A DNA stretch of 64,000 nucleotides from Zantedeschia hybrid cultivar (Eukaryota > Streptophyta > Magnoliopsida > Alismatales > Araceae): contig JARZZO010000011.1 of NCBI GenBank assembly GCA_030544215.1, forward strand, positions 13,502,001 to 13,566,000, given 5' to 3'. Under the pieces are notes generated by a model, which searched no databases, had not been told where the DNA came from, and was given only the letters and a program-made list of their open reading frames with translations. Numbering within the stretch: the stretch's first letter is position 1; each line of letters starts with the position of its first letter. Shown piece by piece: positions 1 to 12,175 of this stretch. The position numbers were made by a program, and so were the translations under genes.

Positions 1-44
1 AACAGTTATGTTAAATAAAAAGGGGAAAAAATATAAGATCTTAC

Positions 45-2628
45 TTTATTTTCTGGTCAGGCCAGACCTGATCCCCAGGTCCAACCCAAAAGTTCCTTGT
101 GTTTGTAAACCATGGCTCATCATATGTAACAGAAAGGGCCAACAGCTCTGATGAAAGAAAATAAACAAACTTCCATGCTGATTCCTTAAATTTGTTTGAA
201 GTTTTTCCCTCCACTTCAACATTTACGCTTTTGTCACCCTTCCCAATAGCAAAATGTCTTGCGATTCTCTGCACAAAGATGTATCTGCTTAAAAAACTGA
301 GCGAGCATAAAGAGGTAAAAAAGATGTAATCATCTTACACTAAAAGACCTGAGCAGTGAAGATATAATATCACCCCCCCCCCCAAAAAAAAAAAAAAAAC
401 AATTCATACATCTCTGAAATGTAATCTTCCTTTCAGAAGCCTTTTCACGAGAGAAGTATAGAAGGAGAAAATAAAGAGAAAGATACCAAAAAAGAGACAA
501 TTACAAAAAATTTATTGCATATAACAATCCTTTGCGCTGAAATTAAATTTTGAAATGTTCTTTTTCCGATACTCCTGGACCATGGAAATTAGCTGCCAGA
601 TGGGCAAGAACATTATATATAACATGAAAACTATTTCCATTCAGATGTATTGCAATTATAAATATCCAACTTTACATAAGAAGTTTCAGAATATTTTGAA
701 TACAGAAATCTTACCTTGGTTCCTTGTTCTTTTCTGAGAGTTTATGCTTATTCACTTCCTCTAATTCAATCCAAAATGATTGATTTCTAAAGGAACAAGG
801 AAAGTTTTAAACTTCAGGTCATGTGCTAAGGAGTTCAATAATGGAGAAATATACAGTCACCAAAAGAAAAAATCCAATCAATGCAAAACTATTAACACAT
901 ATGATATGAGTTTGGAGAAAAGGGGACCAATTGCACATCCATGGTAGAAAGAAACACTATTAATTTCTTAGGGAAGACAGAAATCTCCTGCCCTTCAAAC
1001 CTCGGAACACCCCCCCCCAGGGAATTCCGGGTCGGATCGGGTCCCGATTCCAATCCGATCCGAATTGGATCGGTTGGAATCGGCCGGATCGGGATCGGCC
1101 GATTCTGCATTCCAATACAGTGACAAGGATGCTTGAGTGTTTTACTTTGTGGTTACAACCACCATCTTTTTCTTCTTATCCCACTCATTATTTGAAGAAA
1201 AAGCTTCACCTGAACTAAAAATGAGGCCCGAGCATTTCTTTTTATGTGGAAGCTTGGAAAGTCATTCTTACTGATGAAAAATTAAGAAAAAAAAGTCCTC
1301 CGTGGAGATATCAAGGAGAGGCTATGGGCTATCTTTTCTCTTTTCTTTTTATGTTAAAAGAGAGGGTCACGGCATTCACTTGGAGGTAAATTCTTGAATG
1401 AAAAGTCTTAAAACCTTCGAGTTCAGGATCTGGTTGAATGGCATCTTTAGACTTATATGTGTGATTTACAAAAGTACACTTCCTTGTAATTCCATCCATA
1501 AGGCCCTTCATATTTTGAGAGATCCAGCAATATAACTAGAGGGCACAGACGTCAGAGAAAGAGCAACTCTTTGCTGGATATTGCCTGATAACCCTTGCTA
1601 TAAAACTTTAGGAAATGAAGAAGCTAACAAAGAAGCTAATAACAACTTTTTGCCGACAAAAGAGAGGCACGCATGAAGCTGAGATGGGATGCTCATGACA
1701 CCAAATCCTGACAACTCCCTACAGGATGACAGAGGAGCTAATGGCCAATCATCTGTTTGCAGGGAGCTTGGGGAAGCAACAGAGGCATCACATACAGAGA
1801 ACAGCTATCAACACATCTGGCCCTCAATTCAGAAGAAAGGGGAAGAGTTAGCTTCTCCAGTAAGGAAGTCTGTTCAAATTTACTCTCAGCTTTCTGCTCC
1901 CGGACTGTTACTGAACGAAACCACCAACATAAAACTTAAGTAGCTGGAGAGGGTCAAAACTAACATAAATTACAGAGTGACTCACGAATATCCAACATGG
2001 CATCAGAGGCTTCTGCCAACTCCTCTCCAAACCCAGTGGAGATGAACAGCAAATGGCACTCCCGTAAACCATGAGGCTAAATATAGGAAAACCCAATAAG
2101 TGAGCCATCTCTAATACCATGTTATTGAATCAAGTACAGTGTGAGAATACCCAGTATGAGACTATTTGCAAAATATGTTTATAACATATTTATTTCTGTT
2201 ATTTAGCAATTTCTTTTATTGGTTATCCAAAAACAAAGATGAATGAGCCATCGTTAAGAACGACCTTGGAGAACGAGGCATGAACCCGAAGAAAATCAAC
2301 ACCACAGCAGCTGGACAGGTCCAAAAGATTGTACAGCTGGGATAAGAAAGATAAAAGAGCCATATAGGGTCTGTTATAACCCGTATAGGCTCCTTATGAT
2401 GTGCACAACTTGGTTGGGTGGGGGGAGACAAAAAAGGCTGGCAAGGGGACTTGTGCACCCCACTTATTGGCACAGGTCTTGAAGACAAGGAAAAAATACC
2501 CAAAAAAAGGAGAAACGAAATAAATAAAGGGTGGGGGGTTGCAAAAAGAGAAGCAGCCTGTAGGGGATGCAACTGTCCCCCTATGTGGGCCATATTACTG
2601 GCAGGCCTCCTCTTCAACTTCTACACCC

Positions 2629-2660
<32 letters not shown>

Positions 2661-5600
2661 ACCCACCCACCCACCCACACACACACAAAAACCACCACCC
2701 ACCCACACAGCACATTGGAAGGTACACCGAGATGAAGAAGGCTAAGTTCTGGATCCTGCCTAAAGAACTCTTAAGCCCTCTAAGCTGCTTGAGCTAAATA
2801 CTTCAAGGCCCATTTTAAGGTTTCTCAAATTTCTCAAAACTCAGTCATTTTCCATTACAGATTTATAGTTGGGGAAGAAATCAATACAAACTCTATTTTA
2901 TAATTGCAGGGAGGGGTAATGGGAATGAAAAAGGAGCGGGAGGTCATCTAGTTTACCATTCAAGTTTCCCTTGGGAATAGGAGCGGGATTGCTTTTGGAA
3001 GCAGGAATGATGGCAAAATGAGTGAATCCTGCTACTAAACTCCATTTTGATGTTATTCGCAGCATTGGTTCTCGTGCCCATGCACATGTGGATCCTTAAT
3101 GGATCTTTGTTGGGTCCATCCAACCCATTATGGTTTAGGATCATTAATGGATCCTTAATGTGCCCTTAGTGGGTCCCACTTAAAGCACTCCTAAAAGATA
3201 TTGGCTTAAAGCGTTCTTAATGGACTCTCATGAACCCATAAGCTTTTAGCATCCTCGACTGTCATCACTATTTTAATATCATGTAATGGACTTGGCCAAT
3301 TTCTCAGTAAGTGTCAATGTTTTCACATTTAATAAGGACTTACACAAATATTTTAAGCCCATAAACTGAATCATGGTCCACAAGTCATTCAAATCTGTGT
3401 AAATATATCTAACTTCCTAGATTGCCCTCGATCCTTCCATTTAACCTAACTAAAACCTGAAAACATCCCCAATCCTGAATGCTTATGACCCAACCTAGGA
3501 TCTGACTTAAACAATCAAGTTAAATATGTATTGACCCTTTGACTCCCTATGATTCAAACAAAGGTCCAAATACTAATCCAAATGACCAAAACAACCCCCT
3601 CCCTTTTCAACCCTAAAACCTAACCCCAAATGACTTAAATACTCCTAATCCCTATATCCACTTTAAGATAACCAAAGTACACTCGGAATCTCAAAATCAG
3701 TCTTAACAACAGAAATCTGCCCAGAGAAATCATTCAAAAGTGTCATAAATGCCCCTTCAAACCCTGATATTAACCCTAAATGATGAAAAAATGCCTTTCA
3801 GAATCATAAAAGCCATTAAAATTTACCAAAATTGTCCCTAAAATGCTAAAATTGAGTAAAAACCACAGAAAAATTGCACGAATATAGACATTACCAAAGA
3901 TACCTAAAACCATAATCTTCCTCAAGAAAATTACCAACACAACCCTAGAACTCTAAAGCATTTACAATAACCTGTTTGGTTACAGTTATTAGTTATTTTC
4001 CTCTCAATTTTTTATTTTAGAAAGAAAACAAGACCTATACCTGTTTGGATACCTTTCTCTTATTTTGAAGGGAGGAGACTAGAGGAGATCAGATCTTCAA
4101 AACACTTTCAAAATGAAAACAACCCATCTCATGTTTTTTTCCCCAAAAGAGGTCTCTTTCTACACATCTCCCCCACTCCCAGTCACCATCTCCACATCTC
4201 TCTCTCTCTCTCTCTCTCTCTCTCCCCCCCCCCAAACGGGTCTTTACAATCCCTAGAAACTATAGTAATCAAAGAAGTCTAGGTGCTGATTATATATTTT
4301 CAAAATAGAAATAAAATTTTGAATTAAATAAATTTTCAAACTAAAATAACCTCAAAGCAAAAACCATTCCAGAACACCCTATAAGGTTTAAAATCCACCC
4401 TAATCTGCTAAAATACAACACAAACCACAAACTTACCCTGATGTTGCGGGATCCTTAAACCGTGCAAGATATCTTCAAGCCTGAAACATCTTAAACTCAT
4501 CACAAAACTGCTCAAAACATTTCACAAACCCTTAGAATCAGGATAATTTTAGTGGGGATAGACTTGAGTTGTCCCAATGGATAGCACAGGATCAACGTAA
4601 CCAGCTATTACATCCATGAGTCTCAAGATTAAGCATGCAGACAACAATATCTTGCATACATGGAATTATGCTATCTAATTTATTAAGACCACTGTTTCCG
4701 AGGAAAATTCCAGGATACATGAAGAAAGACAACACTTTTGCTGTATCACCAATCATGCTATCTCCCTCTTTTGTTTCCTTCTTACATTGGTCACATATAA
4801 TCTGCACCGGACAAGGTCAAATATCCTGAAGGAACTGTAACTTCCCTACACTTCTACAGATGCTGCCCTCTTCCTCTAATATGCATGTTCCTAATAAATA
4901 TATCTCGACTAAATAATTTGTGCAAATGTAAAACAGTATATATAGCTATCATACCTATGGTCGAGAACATGTGCTATTTAGAGTATCTGCCTGAGAATTC
5001 CTCTGCAATAGTTGCAACACTGGCTTAACTATCAACAATGCTTAATGAAGAAAGAAACTCAAAGCATTCAAAATACATCAATAAAATGATAAAAAACGGA
5101 CTACACAAAAGGTGAGAGAGAAAATGAGATCAAAATTATGCGGGCCTCCTGACACAGGCAATTTTTCTATTATCACTAGAAAGAAAGGACTCGAGTCAAA
5201 TATTATATTACAAAGACTACAAAAAGTTACTACAAGGAAACAAGTTTACGCGGTTTCCAGACTAAAAACTAAACTATATGTCGTTCAAACGCAAATAGAT
5301 CAACCTCTGCCGGTATGACTAACGCAACGACCAGCTACTGATACACAGATACCTCGCGAATGGTCCTAATCACAAGATTTCCGACAACCCCCCCGAGTGC
5401 AGGTCCATCTGCTCACTTTGACCTTTCCCAGATGAAATTACCCGAAAAATCGAACCTTGCACTCCCGGTTCCCTAGTAGGTCAAGCACCAAGGTCGGGAA
5501 TTCAGCGCTGGGCAGCACGAGCAAGCACCAGAAACCGACCCCTCTACCAAGGAAACAAAAACACCATCTCAACAAAGCAAACAAAGCACCCGCAGAGAAC

Positions 5601-6093
5601 GATCCAAAGGTGCCAACTTTGATCCCAAATCCCACTTTAAATTACAGAAAGCAAAGGACTTTCTAGCTTCAACAGGAACCTATGCCCATAAACACCCGCA
5701 CGCCGTTGTTGTATGCACGAGAGAGAGAGAGAGAGAGAGGGAGAGAGGGAGAGAGGGAGTACCGAGAGCACAAAAAACCATCTCAACAAAGCAGACAAAG
5801 TACCCACAGAGAACGACCAAAAGGTGCCAACTTTTATCCCAAATCCCGCATTAAACAACAGAAAGCAAATGTCTTTACAGCTTCAACAGGAACAGGATGC
5901 CCAAAAACACCCGCACTCTGTTCCATATGTTGGAGAGAACAAGAGAGAAGAGTACCTGGAAGACAAACCTGTCGAGGAAGAACCTGACGGTGGGGAAGAA
6001 GACGACGAGGAAGGGGAGGGCGACGAAGTCCCGGTAGGTGGGGTAGGACGACTCCTCCCAGTTCAGAGACTCCACCGTCTCCATGAAGCCCAT
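45..6093 (-). CDS. LAG1: LAG1/LOH-type ceramide synthase, 5' half (partial at window edge)
   Basis: Ceramide synthases of the LAG1/TLC family N-acylate sphingoid bases in the ER membrane. Two coding exons are visible. Exon 1 (6093-5956) encodes 46 residues beginning MGFMETVESLNW and ending LDRFVFQ, with donor CAG|GTACT. Exon 2 (268-45) follows acceptor TTTGTGCAG, starts RIARHFAIGKG, and ends WPDQKIK before donor AA|GTAAG. The junction is phase 0, and exon 2 ends two bases into a codon. Residues about 25-41 form the first membrane segment. The motif FKESAWKFVYFLSSELLAL and the following NEPWF-like and FWVGPGDQ blocks match the LOH1/LOH3 branch better than LOH2. The catalytic TLC histidines would lie in exons beyond base 1, so activity cannot be judged. 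I chose the start at 6093 because relatives begin MGL/MGF, although in-frame ATGs exist upstream to 6237. Identification is by family knowledge, without a search. Confidence 0.9.
1017..1106. repeat. GATCGG/CCGATC low-complexity patch
   Basis: About 90 bases made of overlapping GGATCGG, CCGATC and GGTCGGATCGG words that read similarly on both strands. It sits alone in AT-rich intron sequence. It looks like a degenerate short tandem repeat or a transposon fragment; no termini are visible. Confidence 0.5.
2629..2708. repeat. Poly-C / (CA)n / (CCCA)n microsatellite
   Basis: A run of C is followed by CACACA and CCCACCCA repeats. It creates several proline/threonine/histidine-rich open frames on the plus strand that are not genes. 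Confidence 0.85.
4196..4232. repeat. (CT)n microsatellite with C-run
   Basis: CT dinucleotides repeated over about 29 bases, followed by a short C-run, in intron 1 of the ceramide synthase gene. It sits inside a loosely defined stretch with CTGTTTGG near 3971 and CCAAACGGG near 4233, which could be decayed ends of a small DNA transposon (weak). Confidence 0.7.
5562..5922. repeat. 146-bp direct repeat, two copies near the donor of intron 1
   Basis: Copy 1 (about 5562-5707) and copy 2 (about 5777-5922) share CACCATCTCAACAAAGC, GGTGCCAACTTT, ATCCCAAATCCC, CTTCAACAGGAAC and AAACACCCGCAC in the same order. The offset is about 215 bases. A (GA)n tract (5719-5758) lies between them. Copy 2 ends about 35 bases from the exon 1 donor, so the duplication is intronic and does not copy coding sequence. 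Confidence 0.8.
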
Positions 6094-6323
6094 CTCCGCT
6101 CCAAAACTTTGCAGTGGAGAGATCACGAACCAGAGAGAGATTAGAGAGAGAGAAGGGTAAGAATTACGTGAGAGTCCGAGAGAGATCGAGCGGGAGGAGC
6201 AGGGGCGGCGTTTGGGCATCTGCCACGCCGCTGCCACTTCCCTCCTGTTCTGGTAATACCGGCACAGTTCATCTATTGGGAGTTATAAACTGGTCATAAA
6301 TATTATAGAGTGGGTATATATAA
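6094..6323 (-). promoter_or_regulatory. Promoter and 5' UTR of the ceramide synthase gene
   Basis: Read on the minus strand, a TATATATA box lies at about 6322-6315. Transcription would then begin near 6285 and give a 5' UTR of about 190 bases. The leader is CT-rich (GA-rich on the plus strand, 6130-6200), as is common in plant leaders. It contains in-frame ATGs, the first at 6237, with no intervening stop before the expected start. The TATA assignment is inference from position. Confidence 0.5.
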
Positions 6324-8539
6324 CCATGCTAATCTTTCTTACTATCCAGCTTTTGATGGTTGTTTTATTTTCATCCAATTTTAAAAGGTTTAATTTAAAT
6401 TTTTTGATAAAAATTTTAAAGAATAACACATAAATAACTTGCTTCCATAGTTTAGAACGTATTTCGTAGGATTGTTTTACATTCATGTTTAATGTGAAAA
6501 ATGTTGAGTGGGGATCCTTATAATTGATTTTACATGATTATACACTCTATTTTTTTGGTGACGTCTTTACTTTTAATCTGATTTGGAAATTAATTTGAAG
6601 TTGAAAGAATAATTAAGAATCTATAAAGCTAGCTCCTAGTTCGAAGTCAACTCTAAAATAATTGCATTAAAATTTGTAAAAAGTCTAAAGTTTTCTAATT
6701 AGAAGTTGCGCAAACGTTGACTTTTTGCTCCCTTAAAATGTAGACGAAAACATGCAAAATTTCAAATGTATTTTTGTTTGAAAGCTGCATTAGAAATGCT
6801 CCAAATATATGTTGAAAATATGCGAAAGTTAAAAAAATAAACCTGAAATATGTTACCGGGATTCTTAATAGATTTGTACACGTATTTTAAAGAATGTCGA
6901 TATAATAGTCTAATTCTATATGGTCAGGTGCATTATACCACATTTTTTTGTTGCCAAGTGTTAGCTAGAAACTATGATTTATAAAACGTCCTGCTTTCGT
7001 GGGCTATCCATTAGCAACACAATAAATATTTCTTTTCTTTTTATGTCAATAACAATTACAATATGTTTGCTCTCAACGTCAATGCTGCCCACTACGTAGG
7101 GATACATTTCATATCAGTGAGCCGCTACTCGTATTAAAAATTTAAACCTCGAGTAGTTGTCCACATTAATGTGATGGTGAAGTCAAAAAACCCTAATATG
7201 TTCTTTGTATACATAAAGAATTTCTATGATAAATAAAGCCTTTTATAAAATATGTAAATGCAAACTAGTTCTTACGTACTCATTGTATATGTAGAAAATT
7301 CTTATTGTCAAGTATACCATCGCTAACATCAATTATAAATTAAAACTTATTTGAAAATGAAAAGAAAGTTTAGGATGTTTACCGCATACATGTATAACAC
7401 AAAGTGTTTTTGCATATATGGAATTCTTAGGACTTATTTACAAAAAATGCTAATTTATTTATACATGCTCATTTTGAATTTTACAATTTTCTTTATCTAT
7501 CGATCTAGATCTACATATGAATATATCTAAATATGTGTCATAAAATCATATTAAATTTTTAAAAAGTTTTCAACTTCTTATTGTGACCTCATTTTTATCA
7601 AATTATCAATAGATATTCTCACTGTTGGAATATGAGAGATATCTATCTAATGAGTTCTATTTTTATCTTATAAAATAATATATGTATAGATATATACGAT
7701 ACATGATAATTTGGAAATAGAAATGGGTTAACAGATGCGGAAATGAGTCTATTCATTTCTGACTGCTATTATCGAATGTCTATTTCCATTTTCTATAATT
7801 TAAGGGGTGATCTTTAACAAATTTCCGTATCCATTGATAAAAACAGAAATGAAACGCTATAATATTGACCAATTAACTATAATACAGTTGGCCAAGTTTG
7901 GACCTACCAGCCGACTTTCTCACACAACACAATGACAAACGCATGAAAGTGATCATAACAAGGGGCCGGCCACTTTGTTTTATCCTTTGCACATGAGCAT
8001 ACATGTGCTACTTAAGGTTTCTTTTGGTACTATGCTAGATTTATTAGATGCAGATTTTTTTAAAAAAAAATCAACGAATATCAAATTTTGTCTCTGAATT
8101 GTATAGTTTTAAGTATATACAGTTTTTTTATCATAAAAAATCCATTGATCAACTTTCTTAAAAAAGCCGTGCATGTAACGGATTTTATGTTGTATCAAGT
8201 GCGTGTCTCAGAAATATCCCTCAGGGTACCTATGTGTTGTGTGTCAATTTTATTTAAAAAAGGTTTCTGGAACAATGTTCAGCTCTTTTTGAGATTAACT
8301 TTGAGGAGGAGGAATGTATTATTTATATTTTAAGAATGTGTTAATAAAGGAATGCATTATTGATATTTTACGAGTGTGTTAATAAAGTGTCTTATTTAGC
8401 AACAAAACTAAGAATACAACCAAAACAACGCTAAAGACTGTCGCAACAACACTGTTTTTGTTAATTACAAACACAGACTTTGGGCTTTAAAAACTGTATC
8501 TTCATGACAAGTTGATGGGGCACATGATACAAACTAATG
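6324..8539. other. AT-rich intergenic DNA, no gene seen
   Basis: Long A/T runs and short frames only. No promoter, gene or terminal repeat could be supported. The closely spaced AATGTATTATT...AAGAATGTGTTAATAAAG words near 8311-8390 are a small imperfect repeat. Confidence 0.7.
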
Positions 8540-8544
8540 ATAAC

Positions 8545-9455
8545 TGATGTAGCCGAAGCTATCACGACCGGATTCCGAAGCCGGAATCCGAAAAGATGGA
8601 TCCGGTGCTGGGTCGGATCGGTGTTCAGGGGCCCGACAGGGATCCGGAAGGCGAAGGACGCAGAGGCGAAGCCGAAGGTCCGAAGGCCGAGGGGTGCTCG
8701 GTCGGTGGCTGGCTTGCTCCGGGAAGTCGGGTTGAGGCTCCTTCGGCGGACGAAGGGGCGGCGCGAGACCGAGTCTCCTTAGTCGCAGGGGCAGCCGGCG
8801 CACGGCGTCAAGACCAGGGAGAGGAGTCCGAGGTCAGCGATCGAGACCGACTCGGGAAGGTCAGCGATGATTCGAACCGAGCTCCTGCAGGAGGGGAAGA
8901 AGAAGAAAACCAGTCAGCAGGAGTCCCGGGCTTCAGCCCTGGGGAACCCCCTCCGACGGTCAAGTTAGCTCCTGAAGAAGATTCGATTCAGAAGGCAAAG
9001 AGTAGCTTTAATACTTTTCGGGCTGTAGTCCTTAAGGGTCTCGGAGGCTTAAGAGAGCATCCCTTTGGCAATAAATAGCGGTGTATTTATAGCAAAGGAT
9101 AGAGAATGGTTAACGGTGGTAGCCGATATAGGACTAAATGCGGGTTCACTGATAAACCGCCATAACGCCTGATCCGCCACCGGAGTGGGCCGGACTCGGC
9201 TACCGGGCCGAAAGGGGTTGGGCCGCTGATGGGCCGAAGCCTGTTGGGCCCTAGGCTGCCGTGCTGTTCCTGGGCCGTAGGCTGGTGGGCCGCTGACGGG
9301 CTGAAGCCTGTTGGGCCGGGAGCGACGGTGCCGCTCACGGGCCGAGGGCTGTTGGGCCGCTGATGGGCCGAAGGCTGAGGGCCTTGCACTGCTGTTGCTG
9401 GGCTGAACGGGGTTTGGGCTTGCTTCAATGGGCCGAATCGGATTCTGCCTCATCA
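8545..9455 (+). mobile_element. Solo LTR of an LTR retrotransposon (911 bp)
   Basis: The segment begins TGATGTAG and ends GCCTCATCA, so its termini are the inverted pair TGATG/CATCA. It is flanked by a perfect 5-bp target duplication ATAAC (8540-8544 and 9456-9460). Base composition jumps to GC-rich inside it. A TATTTATA box lies near 9083-9090. The distal third carries imperfect repeats of GGGCCGCTGATGGGCCGAAG-type words (about 9190-9380). No internal domain or second LTR is present, as expected after LTR-LTR recombination. The open frames inside (up to 160 codons) are not recognisable proteins. The superfamily is not assigned. Confidence 0.85.
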
Positions 9456-9460
9456 ATAAC

Positions 9461-10278
9461 ATTGAAAGCATTTGATAAATTCTTCGTTCGACTTTAGATT
9501 TTAGAACGTCCCTATCTCAAAGTTCTAGTTAAGGATGTAATATGGCAAAGATGGTGCCAATGTAATATGGTAAAACAGCACAATGTATATACAATATTCA
9601 TTTAAGTATTTGTTTTCATCAATAGAAGATAAGTTTTTCTATCATATATCCCAGGATTTATGAGATTTAAATAATTATAATTTAACATTATTTAATAGTA
9701 TGAAATATTAAATGAATATTATTATTTTTTATCATATTATACATGAATAACATTTGCGGGATGGGGGGGTTGGCAGTTGCCTCTGAAATAAGATTAAATG
9801 CTTACGCAATCTGAATCGTCAAATAACACATGCACTGCAACGTCGCATTGCAGCGAGTATTTCTCCATGAAAAATGCCTGAAATCCGCCGTTTCAAGCTC
9901 CATACTTGCTTTCACTTCATCACTTGAAAAAAATTCTTAAGAGAATAATACTGGAGATATTGTGGTCTAATGTGAATTGCAACATCTTGGTATTGTCGTC
10001 CCATTTTCAAGGTTAGATGATAAAATAATACATAAAAAAGTTAAAACAGTTGTCAAGTTCAACGATTACTCAAGCTCGACTTCGGCCCAACAAAAGAGAT
10101 GGGCTGGCAGGCCCAGCCCAATGCACCGTTTGAATTCTGTGTGCGTCTCTTTGGTAGTGCTCTTTGTGCCTCTTCCCCTTCATTACTTTGTAATGAGGGA
10201 AAACAAGATCTTCTGGTAGATATTATTGGGAGTAAATCTCCATTCTTCCTCTCACATGTAAAAATACTTTAGTCATTT
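9461..10278. other. Intergenic spacer between two LTR insertions
   Basis: AT-rich sequence with a G-run at about 9763-9770 and a short GGGCTGG/GCCCAGCCC patch near 10100-10120. No gene seen. Confidence 0.6.
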
Positions 10279-10283
10279 ATTAG

Positions 10284-10638
10284 TGACGCTGTCGAAGAGC
10301 TCACGGGCTGGACCGGAAGAGGTATGTCCAGGCAGTTGATCGAACCGAGCTGGAGTAGAGGCGGAGAGGGCCTGCACAGTGCACGCTCAACAACCACATC
10401 AGATGGGTTCCAGGTGAAGCTGGGGAATCTTCCACTTATCTTGATTGGACGTAACCGATCAGGTCTGCAAGAGATTTTCGATATCGGATTATTCACAAGA
10501 TAACTTCTCACCCCTTCATTCTGCTTTTATCTGTTCATGGGCTGAGCAGGACAAATGGGCTGACCCCTTAGGGCCGGGGTGACCGGGCCGCTGTGGCGGT
10601 TGGGCCGAGTCTGAGCTGACCAGGAATTCACATCATCA
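10284..10638. mobile_element. Short LTR-like insertion (355 bp) with 5-bp target duplication
   Basis: The segment begins TGACGCTG and ends CACATCATCA. It is flanked by perfect ATTAG direct repeats (10279-10283 and 10639-10643). Like the larger solo LTR 0.8 kb away it ends in CATCA, is GC-rich and contains GGGCCG words. It is probably an internally deleted solo LTR of a related family. The target duplication is directly visible; the family link is inference. Confidence 0.75.
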
Positions 10639-10643
10639 ATTAG

Positions 10644-12167
10644 AATCCTTTTGTATCACCTGACAGAAAATTGAAAATGTCTCACATCGTGCGAGAGAAC
10701 GTATGGAAGTTTATCTCAAAAACAGATATGGAGAATCTAATCTTACAAGGAGTATATATTTTTTATATCCATTTTACTAATGAGAAAGAAGGGGTGCATG
10801 AGAGTCTACAAAATAGATGATCTCATTTCCTCTTCGTCTGCTTGCAATTTTAGATGCGCCGCTGCTAAGACCATTTAGGAGGAACTTGGCTTTCATGTGG
10901 CATAAAATGTTAGGTCTGGTTGTACATTTGTTTTCTTTTCGATTTCAGTTGCAAGAAATAATTACCCCCGCCAGTTATTACTCACTGTGGATATAAGGTG
11001 GTTGGGTTCAGGTATCTACAGTGTATTGCCAATGAGTTTTTAGGGCTATCAAAATTTGGCCGTTTACTATTTGTTTTCAAATTGAAAAAGAAATTGATCC
11101 AATTAACATAGCTTGGCTTGAATATTAAAAAATGTAGTTCTGTTAGAATTAAAATGAACTATAATATGGTTTGGTTCAGTTTCAAAAGTTTAAAGAATAA
11201 AATTTAAACTAAGTAAATTGAATGACTTAAATATTTAAAAATTATAAAATCATGTATATAACTTTCAAATTTTGCGATGCTTGATGCTATTTATAAAAAT
11301 TGATCATTCTTTTTATATATTTTAATAAATATTTAGTATCTAATAATTTAAGCTCAGGTTGAAAGTTTAGTAGATTCAATTGTTTTATTCACAAAAAATC
11401 TAAATATTTATAGACTCCCTAAGAGTACTATAAATCCGATTAAATTAACATATTTGATTAATCTTATTTGGTTTAAAACGTTCAGATTAACTTCTTGAAG
11501 ATAATAAGTAAACCAAATCAAATTGTGAACTGCCTGTGTACCTGAATTGACCCGATCCAGCATTAAGGATTCGATTCATCCTTAACCCACTAATGGATCA
11601 GTCAACAACTTCTAGAGCAATGCAGACATTACCTCTATGTAAATGTGAATGCAAAAGCCAGTATCTTTCTATGAATCGAACATTTGGTCTGGACAATACA
11701 CACCCATATTTACTTTTCATCCTTTGAATATCCAAAAATGATAGCAGTCACAAGCCAACATGTTAGCTGCTAAGGATCAAATGGTTAAGTATTTGCCATG
11801 TTTGGTGAATGGTCATTAAAGGGGACAAAAAATGTTCTGACCCAGCAATACACCCACATCAGAATGCCTTATAATGATAATGTCGTTTGTTACAAGAGAT
11901 ATCTACAATAAGCACATTTAACTTAGAGAAATAGAAACGAGATCCTCTGAACTTCTCCCCTCTAGGCCACTGTGCGCCCTTAGACTCATGAGGAGGGAAA
12001 GTGATGTGATACAATCATCATTTCAGGGTATTTAGCCTCCCCCTAATAAGGCTTGGGGCACACGATGACCTAGATAAGGGAAGTCTAAAGAATCTCATTT
12101 CCGAGAGATACTATTTGTACTCTATCTAGGTACTTGGTAGAGAAAATTATTGTCTTTCAATAAGTTT
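10644..12167. other. AT-rich intergenic DNA
   Basis: No gene seen. The section at about 11035-11580 contains many AAATTGAAAA / GGTTTGGTT / AACCAAATC words and may be a decayed MITE, but I could not define its ends. Confidence 0.5.
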
Positions 12168-12175
12168 ATTAGAGC

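Larger units (their letters stand above)
269..5955 (-). other. Intron 1 of the ceramide synthase gene (5.7 kb)
   Basis: The intron is bounded by GT at 5955-5954 and AG at 270-269, and the flanking exons join in frame. It is AT-rich. It contains a C-run followed by an A-run (372-400), a GATCGG-rich patch (1017-1106), a C/CA-rich tract (2629-2708), an A+C-rich section with many AACCCTAA-like words (about 3430-3950), a (CT)n tract (4196-4224), a (GA)n tract (5719-5758) and a 146-bp direct repeat near the donor. No coding exon or RNA gene is recognisable; the longest open frame (133 codons, 2216-2617 minus) has no recognisable motif. Confidence 0.8.

Noticed and set aside
2216..2617. 133-codon minus-strand frame in intron 1 of the ceramide synthase gene
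   Set aside because: No motif, no splice signals, and it is crossed by low-complexity sequence.
8534..9471. GC-rich open frames of up to 160 codons
   Set aside because: They lie inside the solo LTR, overlap on both strands and show no gag, pol or other protein motif.
8545..10638. Integrated plant pararetrovirus
   Set aside because: The segments have LTR termini with 5-bp target duplications and no coat, movement or polymerase motifs.
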